A DNA stretch of 64,000 nt. Source: Hoplostethus atlanticus. Lineage: Eukaryota > Chordata > Actinopteri > Trachichthyiformes > Trachichthyidae. Positions 10,646-22,857 of this stretch are shown in pieces. Below the pieces are notes generated by a model, which did no database searches, had not been told where the DNA came from, and was given only the letters and a program-made list of their open reading frames with translations. The stretch's first letter is position 1, and the number at the start of each line of letters is the position of its first letter. A program made the position numbers and the translations under genes. The DNA lies in the NCBI GenBank assembly GCA_034670405.1, contig JAXDDX010000221.1, positions 445,001-509,000 of the forward strand, written 5' to 3'.

Positions 10646-13075
10646 ATGGCGTTTTTCACTCGATCGCTTCAAGACTTACCCAGACTTACGGTCAACGACG
10701 TTAGTCGCATTGTTCAAGCATCGTGCCACACGTCAGCAAGTAAAAAGGAGAAGGGATTCAAACTATACGTTTCAAGCTACATCCACAATTACGAAGGTAA
10801 GATCCGGACATGTAATGTTAGCCCTTAACATGTTTGTGTACTAGCCAATGCTAGCTTAGTGATACTGCTAACGTTATGTATCTAACGTTATATGTCAATC
10901 ACTGTTACAATTTTCCTAACGTCATTGTCAATCTCAGTTTCAAACAAGGATTCAAGGACAGGCGAGGTAACCATTAGGGCTGAGTGCTACAGATCAATGA
11001 GGAAAAGCCAAAAGCCTCACAGTTTGAGCGTAAGGGAAAGTTATCCTGCAGGTTCAGTGCAGGCTGGTTCATGGGACAGGTTCCTGTTCGTCAAATCAAG
11101 TATCTGTGAATCCATATTAATGCTATGAATCTAATACTGCTAAACGCTACTTTAAATGTATATTTCGTATGATATCCCATAAATAACACTAGTGTGTAAA
11201 AAATATGTAAAAGTAATGGGATTCACAGAAACTAGATTGAGTTCTGAGTTATGTCACTTCTTTTACACACGTTCTGTGTTCCTTGTTATTTTAAATGAGT
11301 AAAGTGAGATTAATAATGATTTGGCTACAATTTTAGCTTTTACACATTATTTAGTGCATATGAACTGTAGTTATTCGGTTCATATTTGTTTTTTTCAGAC
11401 CTTCTCACTGTACTTTCCTGTATAACAAAAGTTAACTAATTTATTGTTTAAAAAAGAACATTTAACTGCAGTTGCAGCAAATACAGTATGTATTGTAACA
11501 GATTTGTGTATTTTCACAGATTGTGTTTAGGGATTCCCCTGTGCAGCTACAAAGCTACCAGTGTACCTGTATGGCAGGTACAGCTTTGTGCAACCATGTA
11601 GCAGCACTTTTGTACCAGACTGCACATTCCCAACTGAAGATCACCTCTGTTCCCCCAATACACAGCTGCACAGAGACTGAACAGAAGTGGCATAAACCAA
11701 GAACCATGCTAACTAACTTTTTTAACATTGTACTTTGATTTGTACTAACATTGTACTTCCAACTTTTTTTTTGTTTAAATGCAGGGTGTTAAACCTGGTC
11801 TGGTAACTGACATGGTGATTCTTTCAGCCAGACCTAGGGAAAGAAGACTGGTAGAAGGCATCAGGTTATTATTATTATTATTATTATTTTAATAAAGTAA
11901 TTTCTGTAGTAATCATATCAGTAAGATATCAGATAAAGTAATCATCTGCTACATTATAGGATACATTTTATTTTAGCATTTATTGTTAGTATTTATACTG
12001 TCAGTCTTTCTTTATTCATAGGTGTTTCATTTGAACTTATGTTTTAGCTTACTTTATGCAAACAATGAGCTAATTTTTTGTTTTTTTAATTTGTCTTTTT
12101 CATAGGAGCAACTTGTATAAGGGAGTCAGTTCACCTCTGCCTGAACTTTCCACACTCAGGGTGGATGAAGTCTACCATGACCTTCCCAGTGATGTGGCTC
12201 CATTGATAACAACTATGGCTATAGCCAATAATGTACCTCTGGTTGACTCTGTGTTCGGAAAAGTGCAAGAAGGAAGCGTGTTATCCTATCACATGCCAAC
12301 AAAGAGAGTGCCGAAAACCTGTCCACACACAGAAGCCCCTTCTCCCCCACAGCTGCCACTTTGTGATTACAGGCTGGGACCCTCTACCTGTTCTTTTGTC
12401 TGCACTGAACATCAGCAGCTCCACATGATGTCCCTGGAAACATCCTTAGAGACAGCACACAAAATTGAAAACTGTACAAAAGAGCAGAGTTCCTGCGTTG
12501 AGTGGCACCAACTAAGGCGGTCCCGCATCACCTCCACCAAATTCAGAGAGGTCTGTCCCACCAGGGGACAGAGCTCTGCCGAAACTCTCGCGAAAAGGCT
12601 TCTGAGACCTAGCCATCAGACTGCAGACATGAGGAGGGGGCTTGACATGGAACCTGCAGCAGTAGAGGAGTACTGCAGAGCAAGGGAGGTTAACCACTAT
12701 CCTTGTGGGTTCCTTATCCACCCCGACACACCATGGATGGGGTCATCACCTGATGGGATTGTGTACGATCCAAAGGGGCAGCCAGTGTTTGGCCTTGTTG
12801 AAGTTAAATGCCCAAATGTAACAAGCTATGTGGACTGCCCATATATTAAGATCAGTGAGGGCACACGTACACTAAGGAAATCCCATCCTTACTTTTGGCA
12901 GATCCAGGGCCAGATGTTGATTTCTGGATTTGACTGGTGTGACTTCGTTGTCTATACACAGGAAGACATGTTTATTCAGAGGATTCCCCGAGACAAGGAA
13001 ATCACAGAAACAATTAAAGAAAAAATTGACTACTTCTTTTTTTATTTTTACCTCAACGCTTTCCTAGATCATTAG
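10646..13075 (+). CDS. SWIM zinc-finger and YqaJ-type nuclease of the ISL2EU element
   Basis: Predicted exons: 10646-10796, 10938-11029, 11520-11708, 11785-11864 and 12106-13075, giving about 493 residues. All phases join in frame. Exon 1 begins MAFFTRSLQDLPRLTVNDV. Exon 3 carries a SWIM motif, QCTCMAGTALCNH (CxC...CxH). The last exon holds a YqaJ/lambda-exonuclease-like core: GLDMEPAAVEEY (E), GSSPDGIVYDP (D), LVEVKCP (ExK) and QIQGQM (Q), so the metal-binding residues are all present. Donors and acceptors are canonical except after exon 3, where CT (11709-11710) stands where GT is expected. Reading through there adds about nine residues and a stop. A polyadenylation signal is at 13401-13406. 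The nuclease presumably assists transposition, but its exact role is not established. Confidence 0.8.
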
Positions 13076-13400
13076 ATTGAGATAGGACTGCCCTGCAAAC
13101 AGAACAGAGAGAAGCCTGTCACGCTAACGTTGACTTACTCAGCGCTGTCCATGTGTTGATATGACCTGTCTGCCCATCACCTTGCTTTCCAGATACTGTG
13201 CTGTCCAAAAAAAACTTGCCAGTGCATTGATGGTCACTGTTGGAAAATGTTTAACTTTTAAGCTGTTATTTTATCAAATAGTTACTGGCAAAATGTTGTT
13301 CAAGGCAAAAATATCAATTTGATCCTTAAACACTAACAGAGTGATATACTGATTGCAACAAATGTTACATCAGTGAAATGTTGTAAACGACTAACAATGT

Positions 13401-13406
13401 AATAAA
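13401..13406 (+). promoter_or_regulatory. Poly(A) signal AATAAA of the nuclease gene
   Basis: A canonical hexamer about 325 bp after the YqaJ stop codon, in the short spacer between the two convergent transposon genes. Confidence 0.5.
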
Positions 13407-13954
13407 GATATGTGATTAGCATTGGAGTGTTTGTGTCTTGTGTAAACTACGGTAATTGTTATAGAAAGGTAGGTGACCAAAAAAATCTGAGTACTAGTTA
13501 AATTGAACAAAGTGAATATATTTCAATAAACCAATATTCAATAACTTCAACAATATAAAACAGATTTCATGTAAGTATATACAGATAATTGCTATTTACA
13601 AGATTTACATTTTGTCCTCAAGACAATATACTGTACATCCTCTGCTAGGCTTTTTGGTGGAGGTGGTGGGAGACTAACACGTCTTCCATCTTCAAAAAAG
13701 CCCGGCAGAGGATGTCGCTTTAGATCACTGGTTCTCTGTTATCTCTCTACCTACAATACAGACAGTCACTGAGTTCTGGACAAAATCATATCTAACAATA
13801 AAAATATTCTCAGATTTGGGTCTGAGAGACATAATCTCAACAAATAGGGGTCCGTGGACTAAATTTGCGGTCCTTGATATGGAAAAGGTTGAGAATCACT
13901 CCTTTAGATAAAAGCATTTGCCAGTTGACTAAATGTAAATGCAATATACAAGTG

Positions 13955-15857
13955 CTACTCTGGCTTCTTTGCCCAAGCCTTTACAAGAGGCCCGTTTTCA
14001 TAGTTTGTCAGGAGACATGCAACGGCATACAGCTGATTAATGTTGCCAAAAAGCCGGAGTGGAATCTTGGTGTCAAAGAACTTGTGTTCCTTCACTCGGC
14101 GTATGAGGCGCTCCACATGCACCCTGAGGCGTGCAATGGCCTGGGTCTCCCTGACCTCACAGGCAGACATTTGGGATCTGCCAGAGAGAAATGCCGGCCT
14201 ATAGATCTTACACGGCACAAAGTCATCAACAAGAAAACCTTGGTCGACCATGATGGCCATCCCAGGTCTCAAAAGGGAGAGAATTCCAGACTCTCGCATG
14301 ATCTGTTTGTCACTGATAGATCCGGCATACAGTGGAGAGATGAATGTGACCGCCCCATGAGGAGCAACTCCAAGCAGCCCTTTGAGAGTACAGTGGGACT
14401 TGTATGCAGAGAACACTTCACTTTGGAGAAGAGGTGATGATGGGCACTGGGACCTCAGCTCCGTGCAGTCCAGGATGACTCTAGTGTCTGCATAGTCCTT
14501 GAACTCTGCTGGCAAATGTTCCCTTATTTTCTCCTCTGGTATCCAGATCCTCACTGACCCTAGCACAGTGTACAGAAAGTTGCTCCACGTTGTAATAATC
14601 CGACTGACTGTGGACTGGTGGACTCCATACCGGTCAGCAAGGTCACGCTGTTTTGAACCCAGTGCAAGATAGTTCAGAAAAACTAACATCTCATCTATGG
14701 GCTGCAGGAAATGAGTCTGTTCAAAACAAATGAAAAGTTACATTATGTTTCTCTCAACTTATTTTGATTCCATCAGCCCTGATCTTTGTCAAGTTGTGTT
14801 GTATGGTCCATGGAAATTATTACTATTATTATTATTATAAAAAAAGAGTACTTACTGCAGTGGAACTTGGCTCTGTGAAGGTGCCTCTCTGTGCTTGTGT
14901 CACACTGACCATAGATGGCAGCGAGGGCTCTATTAAGGCCCAGAAGCGCATGAGGAAGTCATAGGATGCAAACCTAAAGAAATACAATTCAGATGTTACC
15001 ATTTAAAAACTTGTATCAGTGTCTACTATGAACTTACTTGGAAGTACGACAAATATATGATTACATTAGCTTTCATCACACACAGACGCGCACACACAGA
15101 CATAATACTATATCTGCTGCTACTGCTAAAGTACTACACAACAATCAGGAGTTTGACAATAAAAATAACGAAATATTACAAGTACAAGGATTCTGACAAC
15201 AACTACTATCAGGTAAACATGTCTGTAAGCTTAATGCATTTTAGTGCATCTAATCTGAGCCTGCTGGACATCTTACCTTGTGAAAAACCGAATGTCTCTG
15301 TCTGAGCCAGCAAAACGGTGAATGCCAAACCGCTGCTTCATAGTAAGCTTCTCAATTTGTTTCCTCAGGTGGAGGATCTCCTCTCTGAGAGACATGTTTT
15401 CATCGAGAGCTAAGTCGACAACTGCGGGATCCGGAGCCGAAGCGTAGTCGTGGTCTTCGGGGATTGTATCGGCCTCCTCGCCCGGTGTGTCATCCTCCGC
15501 CGGTCGCTCTCTCCTCTCCCAAACCCCCGGTCTTGAAAGTGGAACGGAGAAATTGTTCCACTCAAACAACGCCGGAACCGCTCCCTTCTTTAACAGTCGT
15601 CGCCCTGTCTCGGACTCTGGCTCACGAACATCCTCTTTTTTTAAATGTCGGCTACAAACGCGGGTATGGGGACTAACTGTAAAGTTCTCCATCCGGATAG
15701 CGACAATCCATTTTCGCCTGGTTTCCGCATCGGAGGGGAATGTATGAAAACTAAGTACTTTGTTGTACTTACTGGAGGCTTGACACAAAGGCACACAACA
15801 ATGTTCAGCTGTAGTGCTATCGGTTCGTTGAAATTTAAACTTCTTTTTTTGAGACAT
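13955..15857 (-). CDS. THAP-domain DDE transposase of the ISL2EU element
   Basis: Three exons on the - strand: 15857-15277, 14973-14856 and 14716-13955, joining in frame (phase 2, then phase 0) to about 486 residues. I chose the start MSQKKKFKF because the THAP domain follows at once; an upstream in-frame ATG at 15974 would lie outside the transposon. The THAP C2CH zinc finger is visible as CCVPLC, RRKW and VCSRHL (residues about 19-75). A coiled-coil-like SLREEILHLRKQIEKL follows, then the junction RFFTRFASYDFLMRFW. Next come a helix-turn-helix, KQRDLADRYGVHQSTVSRI, and a DDE_Tnp_4 catalytic core with D in VILDCTEL, D in IMVDQGFLVDD and E in RVHVERLIRRV. All three catalytic residues are intact. 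Donors and acceptors are canonical (GTAAG donors). Confidence 0.87.
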
Positions 15858-15929
15858 TTTGCAGCAGTATGGATCTAGCGAAAGTGGTTTAGCTGGCGTA
15901 GATTTTACCGGAAGTACGTCAGCACCACC

Positions 15930-15944
15930 GTGTGCATATAGCCC
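15930..15944 (-). repeat. ISL2EU right terminal inverted repeat
   Basis: Reverse complement of the left end with one mismatch, followed by AT. The reverse complement of acttccgg lies at 15908-15915, 29 bp inside. Confidence 0.85.
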
Positions 15945-16499
15945 ATTATAGTCTGTTTCCAAAAGTGTTTTCACAGGAAGTGCTCGTTGGAGTGAAAGAG
16001 TATAAGTACCTGATAAAAAAAGCCTCTGTGTTTCTGTGGCTACATGCTACCGTTGGCTATATGCTAGCGGCAGCTACATGCTAGCAGCGTGGGTGCTTTC
16101 AATAAGTAAGGTGTCTCCTTCTGTTAATCACACTCCATTGAGTTTGAGTATCCCAGTGGATTACATTACTGATTACAATGTCAACAGTCATCTGTAATCT
16201 GGATTTTGGGAGTAATCTACTGAGCTACCGAACAGAGAAGGTGTTGGAGTAATGGTTTCATGTAACACGATGACAGAAATGTAAACTCTACAAACAGTAA
16301 CTGGATTGGACACAGTACATGATCCCAGCGCCCTGACCTAGAAACAGGAGAGGGATGAAGAGAAGGTATTGGCCGCCGTACAGGAAGTGGTCCGGTCTCC
16401 CGGCTGGCTGTGGCAATCAGACGCTTTTGTTCGCTGACATTTCACTCCAAGGAGCTTCGGTCCTCTGGGCGACGACTTCTCTCTTCCTTTTAGCCCTGC

Positions 16500-17165
16500 A
16501 GTCGTTTTTCTTTCGTCAGGACAATCGAACCGTCCCTCTGGGATTGAAATGGATTCATCCCTTTCTTCTACTCTGTTCTGTCTGTTTACCCGGACGTATA
16601 AAAGGCAAACAGGAGAACAAAAGAGTTATTTGACAGTCGAGGACAAAAGGACGAATCTCTGGGTGTTGCTTTTACAGTTTCTTTCAGCTGAGCCGACTCC
16701 GCCCATGGAGGGAAATATTCTGGCAAAGCAACAAAAGGACAAATCCATGTACATTTGTAGTTATTCCAACCAGTTTTCAGTCACGTTATCTCACTGCACT
16801 GCCAGATATGTTTTCAACTCTTTTCCAGGAGAATGGACATTAACTTTAATTAATCCTTTCTTGAAAGAAGCCACACTGACATGAATGGAGTAAAACGTGT
16901 TGAAATCAGCGGAATGATCTGCCAGTGCAGTAACGTTAGGTTAATAAGTGTGGATACAAGGTGATATTTTCAAGCTTGTCATTTTTTCCCCACCGTGGTA
17001 AATTGTCTTAACAAGTCACATCATCTTGTTTTCAGTATTAGAATCTTATTTTCTTTAAACATGTTTCAAAAATCAGCCAATGGATTATGTGAAAGCAGTT
17101 TGACATTATTTTCTTGAATCAAGTGACAGTATCTTGAAGTAAGACCATCCGATCCCTTGACAATA
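16500..17165 (+). mobile_element. Dispersed repeat family F, copy 1
   Basis: Blocks such as gaaatggattcatcc (near 16547) and catcttgttttcagt (near 17023), plus the aagtgacagtatcttgaagtaagac end, recur in the same order at 30330-30575. A looser relative is at 35940-36180. This copy holds extra DNA between the blocks. Its class is unknown, possibly a non-autonomous DNA transposon. Confidence 0.5.
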
Positions 17166-17235
17166 TCTCCTTGAGCAACCTTGGACCTTCTGGTCATACG
17201 TTCTCTCTCCTAACGAACCACCACAGTTCTCTTGT

Positions 17236-18530
17236 TAGAGGACTGAGACGTTTTCAGGCGTCTCGTCGGTTATTTGGTGAATGTTGATGTGAACCAGGAA
17301 GAGAGCGTGCTCAGTTGTCTCTCCCTGGATAATTAAAGGTTAGAAAATGGAGTTCCTCTTTCCTCCTCGTGTCCTTGACTCGTGATGCATCTGGCATGAA
17401 GATGAAGCAGTTTTATTGTTATGGCGGCCCGTGGACCCGAGACAAGCGACCTGTTTAAAATGGATTTAATCACTCCCCTGAGATCAATCGACTTTGTCTG
17501 GCACAAAAGAATCAGTGAACGCCTCCCAGGAATAAAAAGGGAAAGTGAAGACTAATTAAAATGGTTTTCAATTGATGAAGGAATTGAATTGACCCAGGTT
17601 TGGTTCTGTGTGCCGGCTTCCACTGCAGGACCATTATTCACTATACATGAAGAATGAGCACTCCTGATTGTTCATGTTACTCATTTTATTGATCTCTTTA
17701 GAAAATTCTTGTAATTCTTTGCGGGTGGCAAATAACTATAGGCTACAACAACACACTATCAAAGTTTCTCCAAACTCTTTCCTCTCCTTGGAATTGAAGA
17801 TTATTCCTCACAGCAACAACCATCCACTGTACGGACAACAACATGTTTCCATACTTTACAGATTCATTCCTAAACTTTTCAAGACCTGGAAAAGCTCAAA
17901 TTCATTGAGTGTCAGTTATCTCCTGTGTGAAGTTGCCTAGTGCAGCTTTAACTTTATTTATTTGCATCGTGATAATAGTGATAAAACATAGAAGTGCAAA
18001 AGCTGTCGATCACAGTACGACAAAACTCACCAGCCACTAAAAAGAAGAAATTCATTTATCGTCAAAGTGCGAAGTTGCTGAGTGCAGCAATAATGAATTA
18101 CCTCAAAACACATAAAGTGAGTCAAGGAATAATAATTAAAATCCAAACGAGGTAAACCAGTTCAGATGCTGCCAACTGGCCTGATTGGACGGATTTCAGG
18201 AAGTCTTTAGTGTAACTTTAAATTTAACCACTCAAGCAAAATCAAGTTCTAACAACGTCTTCATTAAACATCTTCGATCGTGTTTGTAAAAAAAGAGGAA
18301 AATGAGAATCCTCTAATAAGAGACCTTTAAAACCTCCCGGAGGGTTTCTCCGACGCGACGCTGGGTTTCAGGTCACGCCCACCACAGGGTCCGCCAGAGA
18401 GACGGAGATTTGCAAAGTTCACAACCAAACATCAAAGCACATTTCTGGGATCTGACACTGTTTGAAGTTTCATTACATATCAAAGAGATTCCCTGTTGGT
18501 TTCTAGGAGCATCCTGGAAGATTCCAGTGC
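17236..18530. other. Intergenic, no gene recognised
   Basis: No supported coding region or large repeat seen. Confidence 0.45.
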
Positions 18531-18534
18531 TGTT

Positions 18535-18615
18535 ATTTGCTGTCTCGCTGCCTGTCTGTCTCTCTGCCTGTCTGTCTGCCTGCCTGCCTGTCTCTCTCTC
18601 TCATTGCTCTCTTGC
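18535..18615 (+). repeat. (TGTC/TGCC)n pyrimidine-rich microsatellite
   Basis: Imperfect ctgtctgcctgtctctc runs. A pyrimidine-rich zone continues to about 18800. Confidence 0.75.
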
Positions 18616-18799
18616 TTTCTTCTCCATACCGTGATCTCTGGATTTCTCGTGTAATGATTTATTTCTGTATTTTCCTCATCTGCTCTCTGCCTCTCATCTT
18701 CTTCGTGAGTTTTGCTCATGTTTCTTTTGATTTAAATGTTGCTTCTCTTCCCTCCTCCACCTCTTCCCCTCTTTTCTTCCTCCTCTCTTCATCTCTTCC

Positions 18800-19811
18800 T
18801 CTTTGCCTCTCATGTCCTTGAATTCTTTTGGTGGGCGTCTCATCTCCCTCCTCTCAACCCTATAAGACCTTATTTATACTGTAACCGACCTAGTAAGTCT
18901 TCCCCTTCTAACTATGTATTCTGGCTGTCTGATTCTAAGGATGCTATGGATGTTATGGATGTTATGGTATTTCTGCTTGATCCTGTGATCTGGTGTTTTA
19001 TTGTCTCATGCTGCAGCCTCCACCACAGTAAGGAGCGCTGAGCACCAAAGATGGAGACGAAATAAAACAGAAACAGGATCTCCACTGTGAGTGAAGGGGT
19101 TGGGACCCAAAATTGGTCGCAGGCCTGAATCATGACAGAGTACTGGCATGTTTAACGGGTCTGGGTGAAAGGGCAATAAATCTCAGATTTGAGGTTGTAG
19201 GCTGAAACAGGCTGGGACCCCGCTAGATAAGATAAGGCACGCTAAGTTAGGATAGGAGAAGAAGAAGACATAAAATAGGATGAGCTTTGTTGTTCCCCAA
19301 GAGGAAATTGGGTTTTACAAACAGTAAAAAAGTGAATAAAGGATGCAGAGTGTTCACTATGACGGTTATTGACCGATGCACAGGTCTGAGTGCTGTTGGT
19401 CTCCTCATGTAGACTCGGTGACTTTGTGCTGCAGGGTTGGTTTAATGTTTCATGGCTCTCTCTCCATCCAGGCTGTGATCTGCTGTTTAATTTCAATGAT
19501 TAATGTCCTTCCTCCGTCCTTGTCTGATCTGCTACACCAGCAGGGGTTTCAACTAGGTTTAAGGACATTTCTTTTCATCAGACGTTTCCTTTATCTTCAT
19601 GAGCTCTCCGAAAAACAGTCAGACCAAGATGAGGATCCAGAAACTTTCCACCTTCTCAGGAATTTGGGGGCAACTGTGGGAGTTGGAAGATAAACTCTAA
19701 TCTATGGAATTCGTATATTATTTTGAAAGTGTTTTCCTTAATTCATTGTCCCAATAACCCTATTCATGGTCATGTTGCACCACCACAGTTTTCAAAGGTG
19801 CATTTTTATTA
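18800..19811. other. Intergenic with small repeat remnants
   Basis: There is a short tatggatgt run near 18945-18968. A family-B-like fragment (ccaccacagtaagga...aaagatggagac) is at about 19018-19075. A ccccaagaggaaattgg end, common in fish repeats, is near 19296. No gene was seen. Confidence 0.45.
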
Positions 19812-20012
19812 GCACATTAATGTAGAGTCATCAGTATTACTCCACCACTACCAGCCTGTCAGCCTCTACCAGCCTCTACCAGCCTCTACTCTCATTCTAC
19901 ATTGTGTCCACCGGGTCGATTTGGAGGGAAATCTGCTGGATTGCTTTACGGTACAAAACAGGAAGAGGGCGCTGTTCTTCCAGCGCTAACGGAGCTAAAG
20001 ATAAAGAGCTTC
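19812..20012 (-). mobile_element. Dispersed repeat family A, copy 2 (short array)
   Basis: Reverse complement of 890-1702. The unique flanks are conserved, but the internal array holds only about four decamers (19850-19895). Confidence 0.75.
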
Positions 20013-20539
20013 TACTCAATTTACATCACAGAAAAATGCAAAAAGAAACAACTGAGGTTACAGAAATGGACTTGTGATTGGAAATTCACCAGTTTGAATT
20101 CCTGTAATAGAAAATGTGGTTTGGGAAGGTAAATGAGCAAGGCACTGAACCCTGTCCGGGTTGCGCTGGGCAGCTCCCAGGTGTAAATGAATGTGAAGTG
20201 TTACTGACAGCATGGAGCTCAGTAAACCTCACCTGTTTATCAAGGTGTTCAGATATCGCTCAACACCCCGTCTGGCCCCAGGGAAAATACATCAGACTGT
20301 TGGTGAGAAAAAGTGGTTAAAATAACAGACTGAGCCTTTCCATGGCGACTCTGTTGCTGTTTGTTGTGATAGGATTCCCGTCGTGGGAGTGGTTTTCCCT
20401 AGGGGTGGAAACTAACGGAGTCAACGGTGGCAGCGTTTCCAAAAGCACTTTGAGTTTATTCTGAATGTTCCTCTATACTAGCTCCAAGATATTGACTCAT
20501 TGTACATTGTAATGATGAATTGAATTGTGTTTATTCTAC

Positions 20540-20740
20540 ATAATAAATCACATTTTATCTGTACAGCCCTTGATCACCGTTCCAGTCTCTAAGGGCTTCA
20601 CAGCCCAACATGTGAAACAATAAATGGTTAGTTCCCGACATCCCCCAGCCATGGACCCTCACAGAGGACAAGGAAGAAATCTTGGGAGGGGCTACTCAGA
20701 GAGGGAGGGGCTACTCAGAGAGGGATCCCCTACCAGGACG
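20540..20740. repeat. Diverged fish interspersed repeat remnant
   Basis: The cagcccttgatcacngttccagt...gggcttcacagccc motif recurs in shortened form near 25790-25860 and 38800-38870. A 21-bp agagggaggggctactcagag duplication is at about 20690-20725. Confidence 0.45.
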
Positions 20741-20825
20741 GTGCTTAAAAGAATCTTTCACAGAAAACCACCCAGTATTATATATTAATATTAATCTTTT
20801 AGATTAAATGTGACTCTCGGTCCTC

Positions 20826-21060
20826 TCAGCTGGATCATTCGATAGCTCAGTTCTGCATGGCTTCCCTGTTCCCTACAGTGAGTTCAGGGAGTAGTGGCCC
20901 ATTGCAACTGAAAGGCCACAGGTTCGATCTCCAAAATAGCCAATGTGTGTTCAACAGCCAGAACCCGGACCAGAATTCTTCCCGAACCAAGCCGGATAAT
21001 TCTGTGAAAGACTGTTCCCAGATCAGCTCATGAGCTGTCATCTGCAACCTCAAACTCTAT
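20826..21060 (+). mobile_element. tRNA-derived SINE remnant
   Basis: A B-box-like ccacaggttcgatctcc at about 20919-20935 is followed by the aatagccaatgtgtgttcaacagcc body. The same body, diverged, is found at 38615-38720. Confidence 0.55.
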
Positions 21061-22507
21061 CCACAATGGCAACCGCCTCCCCAGGCTGTAAATAAGTATG
21101 TGTGTTGTTAGTGAACGTGCCAGGTTAAATCTCTAGTCATCAGGGAGTGTCCTCCTGGTGTTTCCCTTGGTATGACTCCAGGGAGAATTCCCAAACGCAG
21201 CCATGTTGGTTCGTTATGCAGCTGATGACACGTTCAGAGGCTTGAGAAAACACTGGGAAAACAGATACAGAGGGCGGGGATTCACTTCTGACGCTTCAAA
21301 TTCAGGCCTGGATCGAAAGCAATACATTTTCTGAATAATTAAATTAAATGAAAGCCCATTTCAGTATGTAACAGAGTGAAGTATCAGTCCATCTCTTCAG
21401 GCCTCCAGACACTGAAGCTCTGTTCACACTGGACTGGTATTATGTGGGCACCTCATGTAATTGGTAAATTAACCCCTGACCTCTGAGATTTTCTGCAGCT
21501 CATTTGCACAAGATAAAGCCAAGTCTGAAATGCCCCGGAGACAATTTGTTAAGGTCAGGATGGCCTGCTGTTAGAATTAAATAGGAAAAGTAAATGAGGC
21601 ACTAAATGTGGATGTTAAGCAATAGTCGTTGATAGGACTGTAAATGGAATGAAAGGTAGAACTACGCATCTGACCTTATATTTCCATCCATCTAATCCAT
21701 CTCGTTCTCTTTGCTCTTTTCGTCGATTTTATCTTCCTCCTTCGTTTCGTCTCCGTGCAGCAGTTGGACTTGAAGTTTGTGCTGAAAAGGCTCAAAACCT
21801 TCCTGCACTGATGCATGACGACATCTAGTTTAAACACCGGAGGGTTTCCACTCCGGGATCAGGATTACCAGGGGAGCTCCGTCTTGATTTGTGTGGGACA
21901 AATTACAGACATGGCAGATTCACACGGGACAACCTGCAATTATTTCAAATTACTGGACGTCCCCACATGAGAACAGGGCTTCAGAGAGTCTTATCCACCA
22001 GGCAGGACAGTAGAGGTTTGGCTGAGCGCTGGAAGAACATTTAAAAAAAGGAAATGACACGATATTCACATGAGGTTTTAGTTTTACAGGAAGTAAAAAG
22101 AGAGTTAAATTACAGACAGTGCTCCAGTAATGATGTAAAACTAACCCCATCCCAACAGGGCTTTGATCCGCTTTGATCTGCAAAAGCTCAGTTTCCATGG
22201 TAATGGTCAGGGTGTGCTGATCATTTGTACTGACAGTAAATAGGATATAAAAACAGCTTCTCCCCAAACAGACCAGGATGTTAATCATTATCCAGATCAG
22301 TTTCTGCTTCTTAACACATTCATTGCTCGGCGGTGAAGTATGGCATATGAGTGAAATCCTGACTACACACCAGAAGAGGAGAACGACAGACAGCAAAACA
22401 ATTCTGATCACAGGTAGTTGTAATAATATGTTGAAAATAAACGATGGAGTGACTATACTGGTACTATACTATAACTCCCCACTGATGTCAGGACAGCTGA
22501 GTCGCTG
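21061..22507. other. Intergenic, no gene recognised
   Basis: No supported coding region; no repeat structure obvious by eye. Confidence 0.45.
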
Positions 22508-22857
22508 CCCATTACATTACATTACATTACAGTCATTTAGCAGACGCTTTTATCCAAAGCGACTTACAATAAGTGCATTCAACATAGGTAGGCAAGAAAA
22601 CTACTAGTCACCAGAAATCGTAAGTGCATTTCCTTCCTAAACAAGCAACTAAGAGCATAACTAGTGTTAAGGTAAGAGTGCAATAAGTTAGCAACCTACT
22701 ATATCTTAAACAAATGAGACAAATAAGAGAATCAAATAAACAAGAGCTAAGACAACTAAGTGAACCAAATAAGCAAGAGCTAAGACAAATAAGTGTATCA
22801 AATGAACAAGAGACAATAAACAAGAGCTCAGACACATAATTGACGACAAATAGGCAT
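22508..22857 (-). mobile_element. LINE 3' end, inverted copy
   Basis: It begins with the reversed tail (cattacattacattacattac), then the conserved end agcagacgcttttatccaaagcgacttac. It is the reverse complement of the right-hand copy ending at 23735 and of the solo copy at 56628-56908. Confidence 0.7.

Larger units (their letters stand above)
10556..15944. mobile_element. ISL2EU (IS4EU) DNA transposon, apparently full length
   Basis: The ends are inverted repeats: gggctttatgcacac at 10556-10570 and the reverse complement gggctatatgcacac at 15930-15944, with one mismatch in 15. Each end is flanked by AT (10554-10555 and 15945-15946), consistent with a 2-bp target duplication. Inside are two convergent genes, a SWIM/YqaJ nuclease (+) and a THAP/HTH/DDE transposase (-). 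A THAP-bearing DDE_Tnp_4 transposase together with a YqaJ nuclease is the known signature of ISL2EU within the PIF/Harbinger-ISL2EU-Spy group. Harbinger elements carry a Myb-like partner and a 3-bp duplication instead. The 5389-bp length suits an autonomous copy. Confidence 0.87.

Noticed and set aside
13865-14437. 190-residue + frame
   Set aside because: Shadow of the transposase catalytic exon on the opposite strand.
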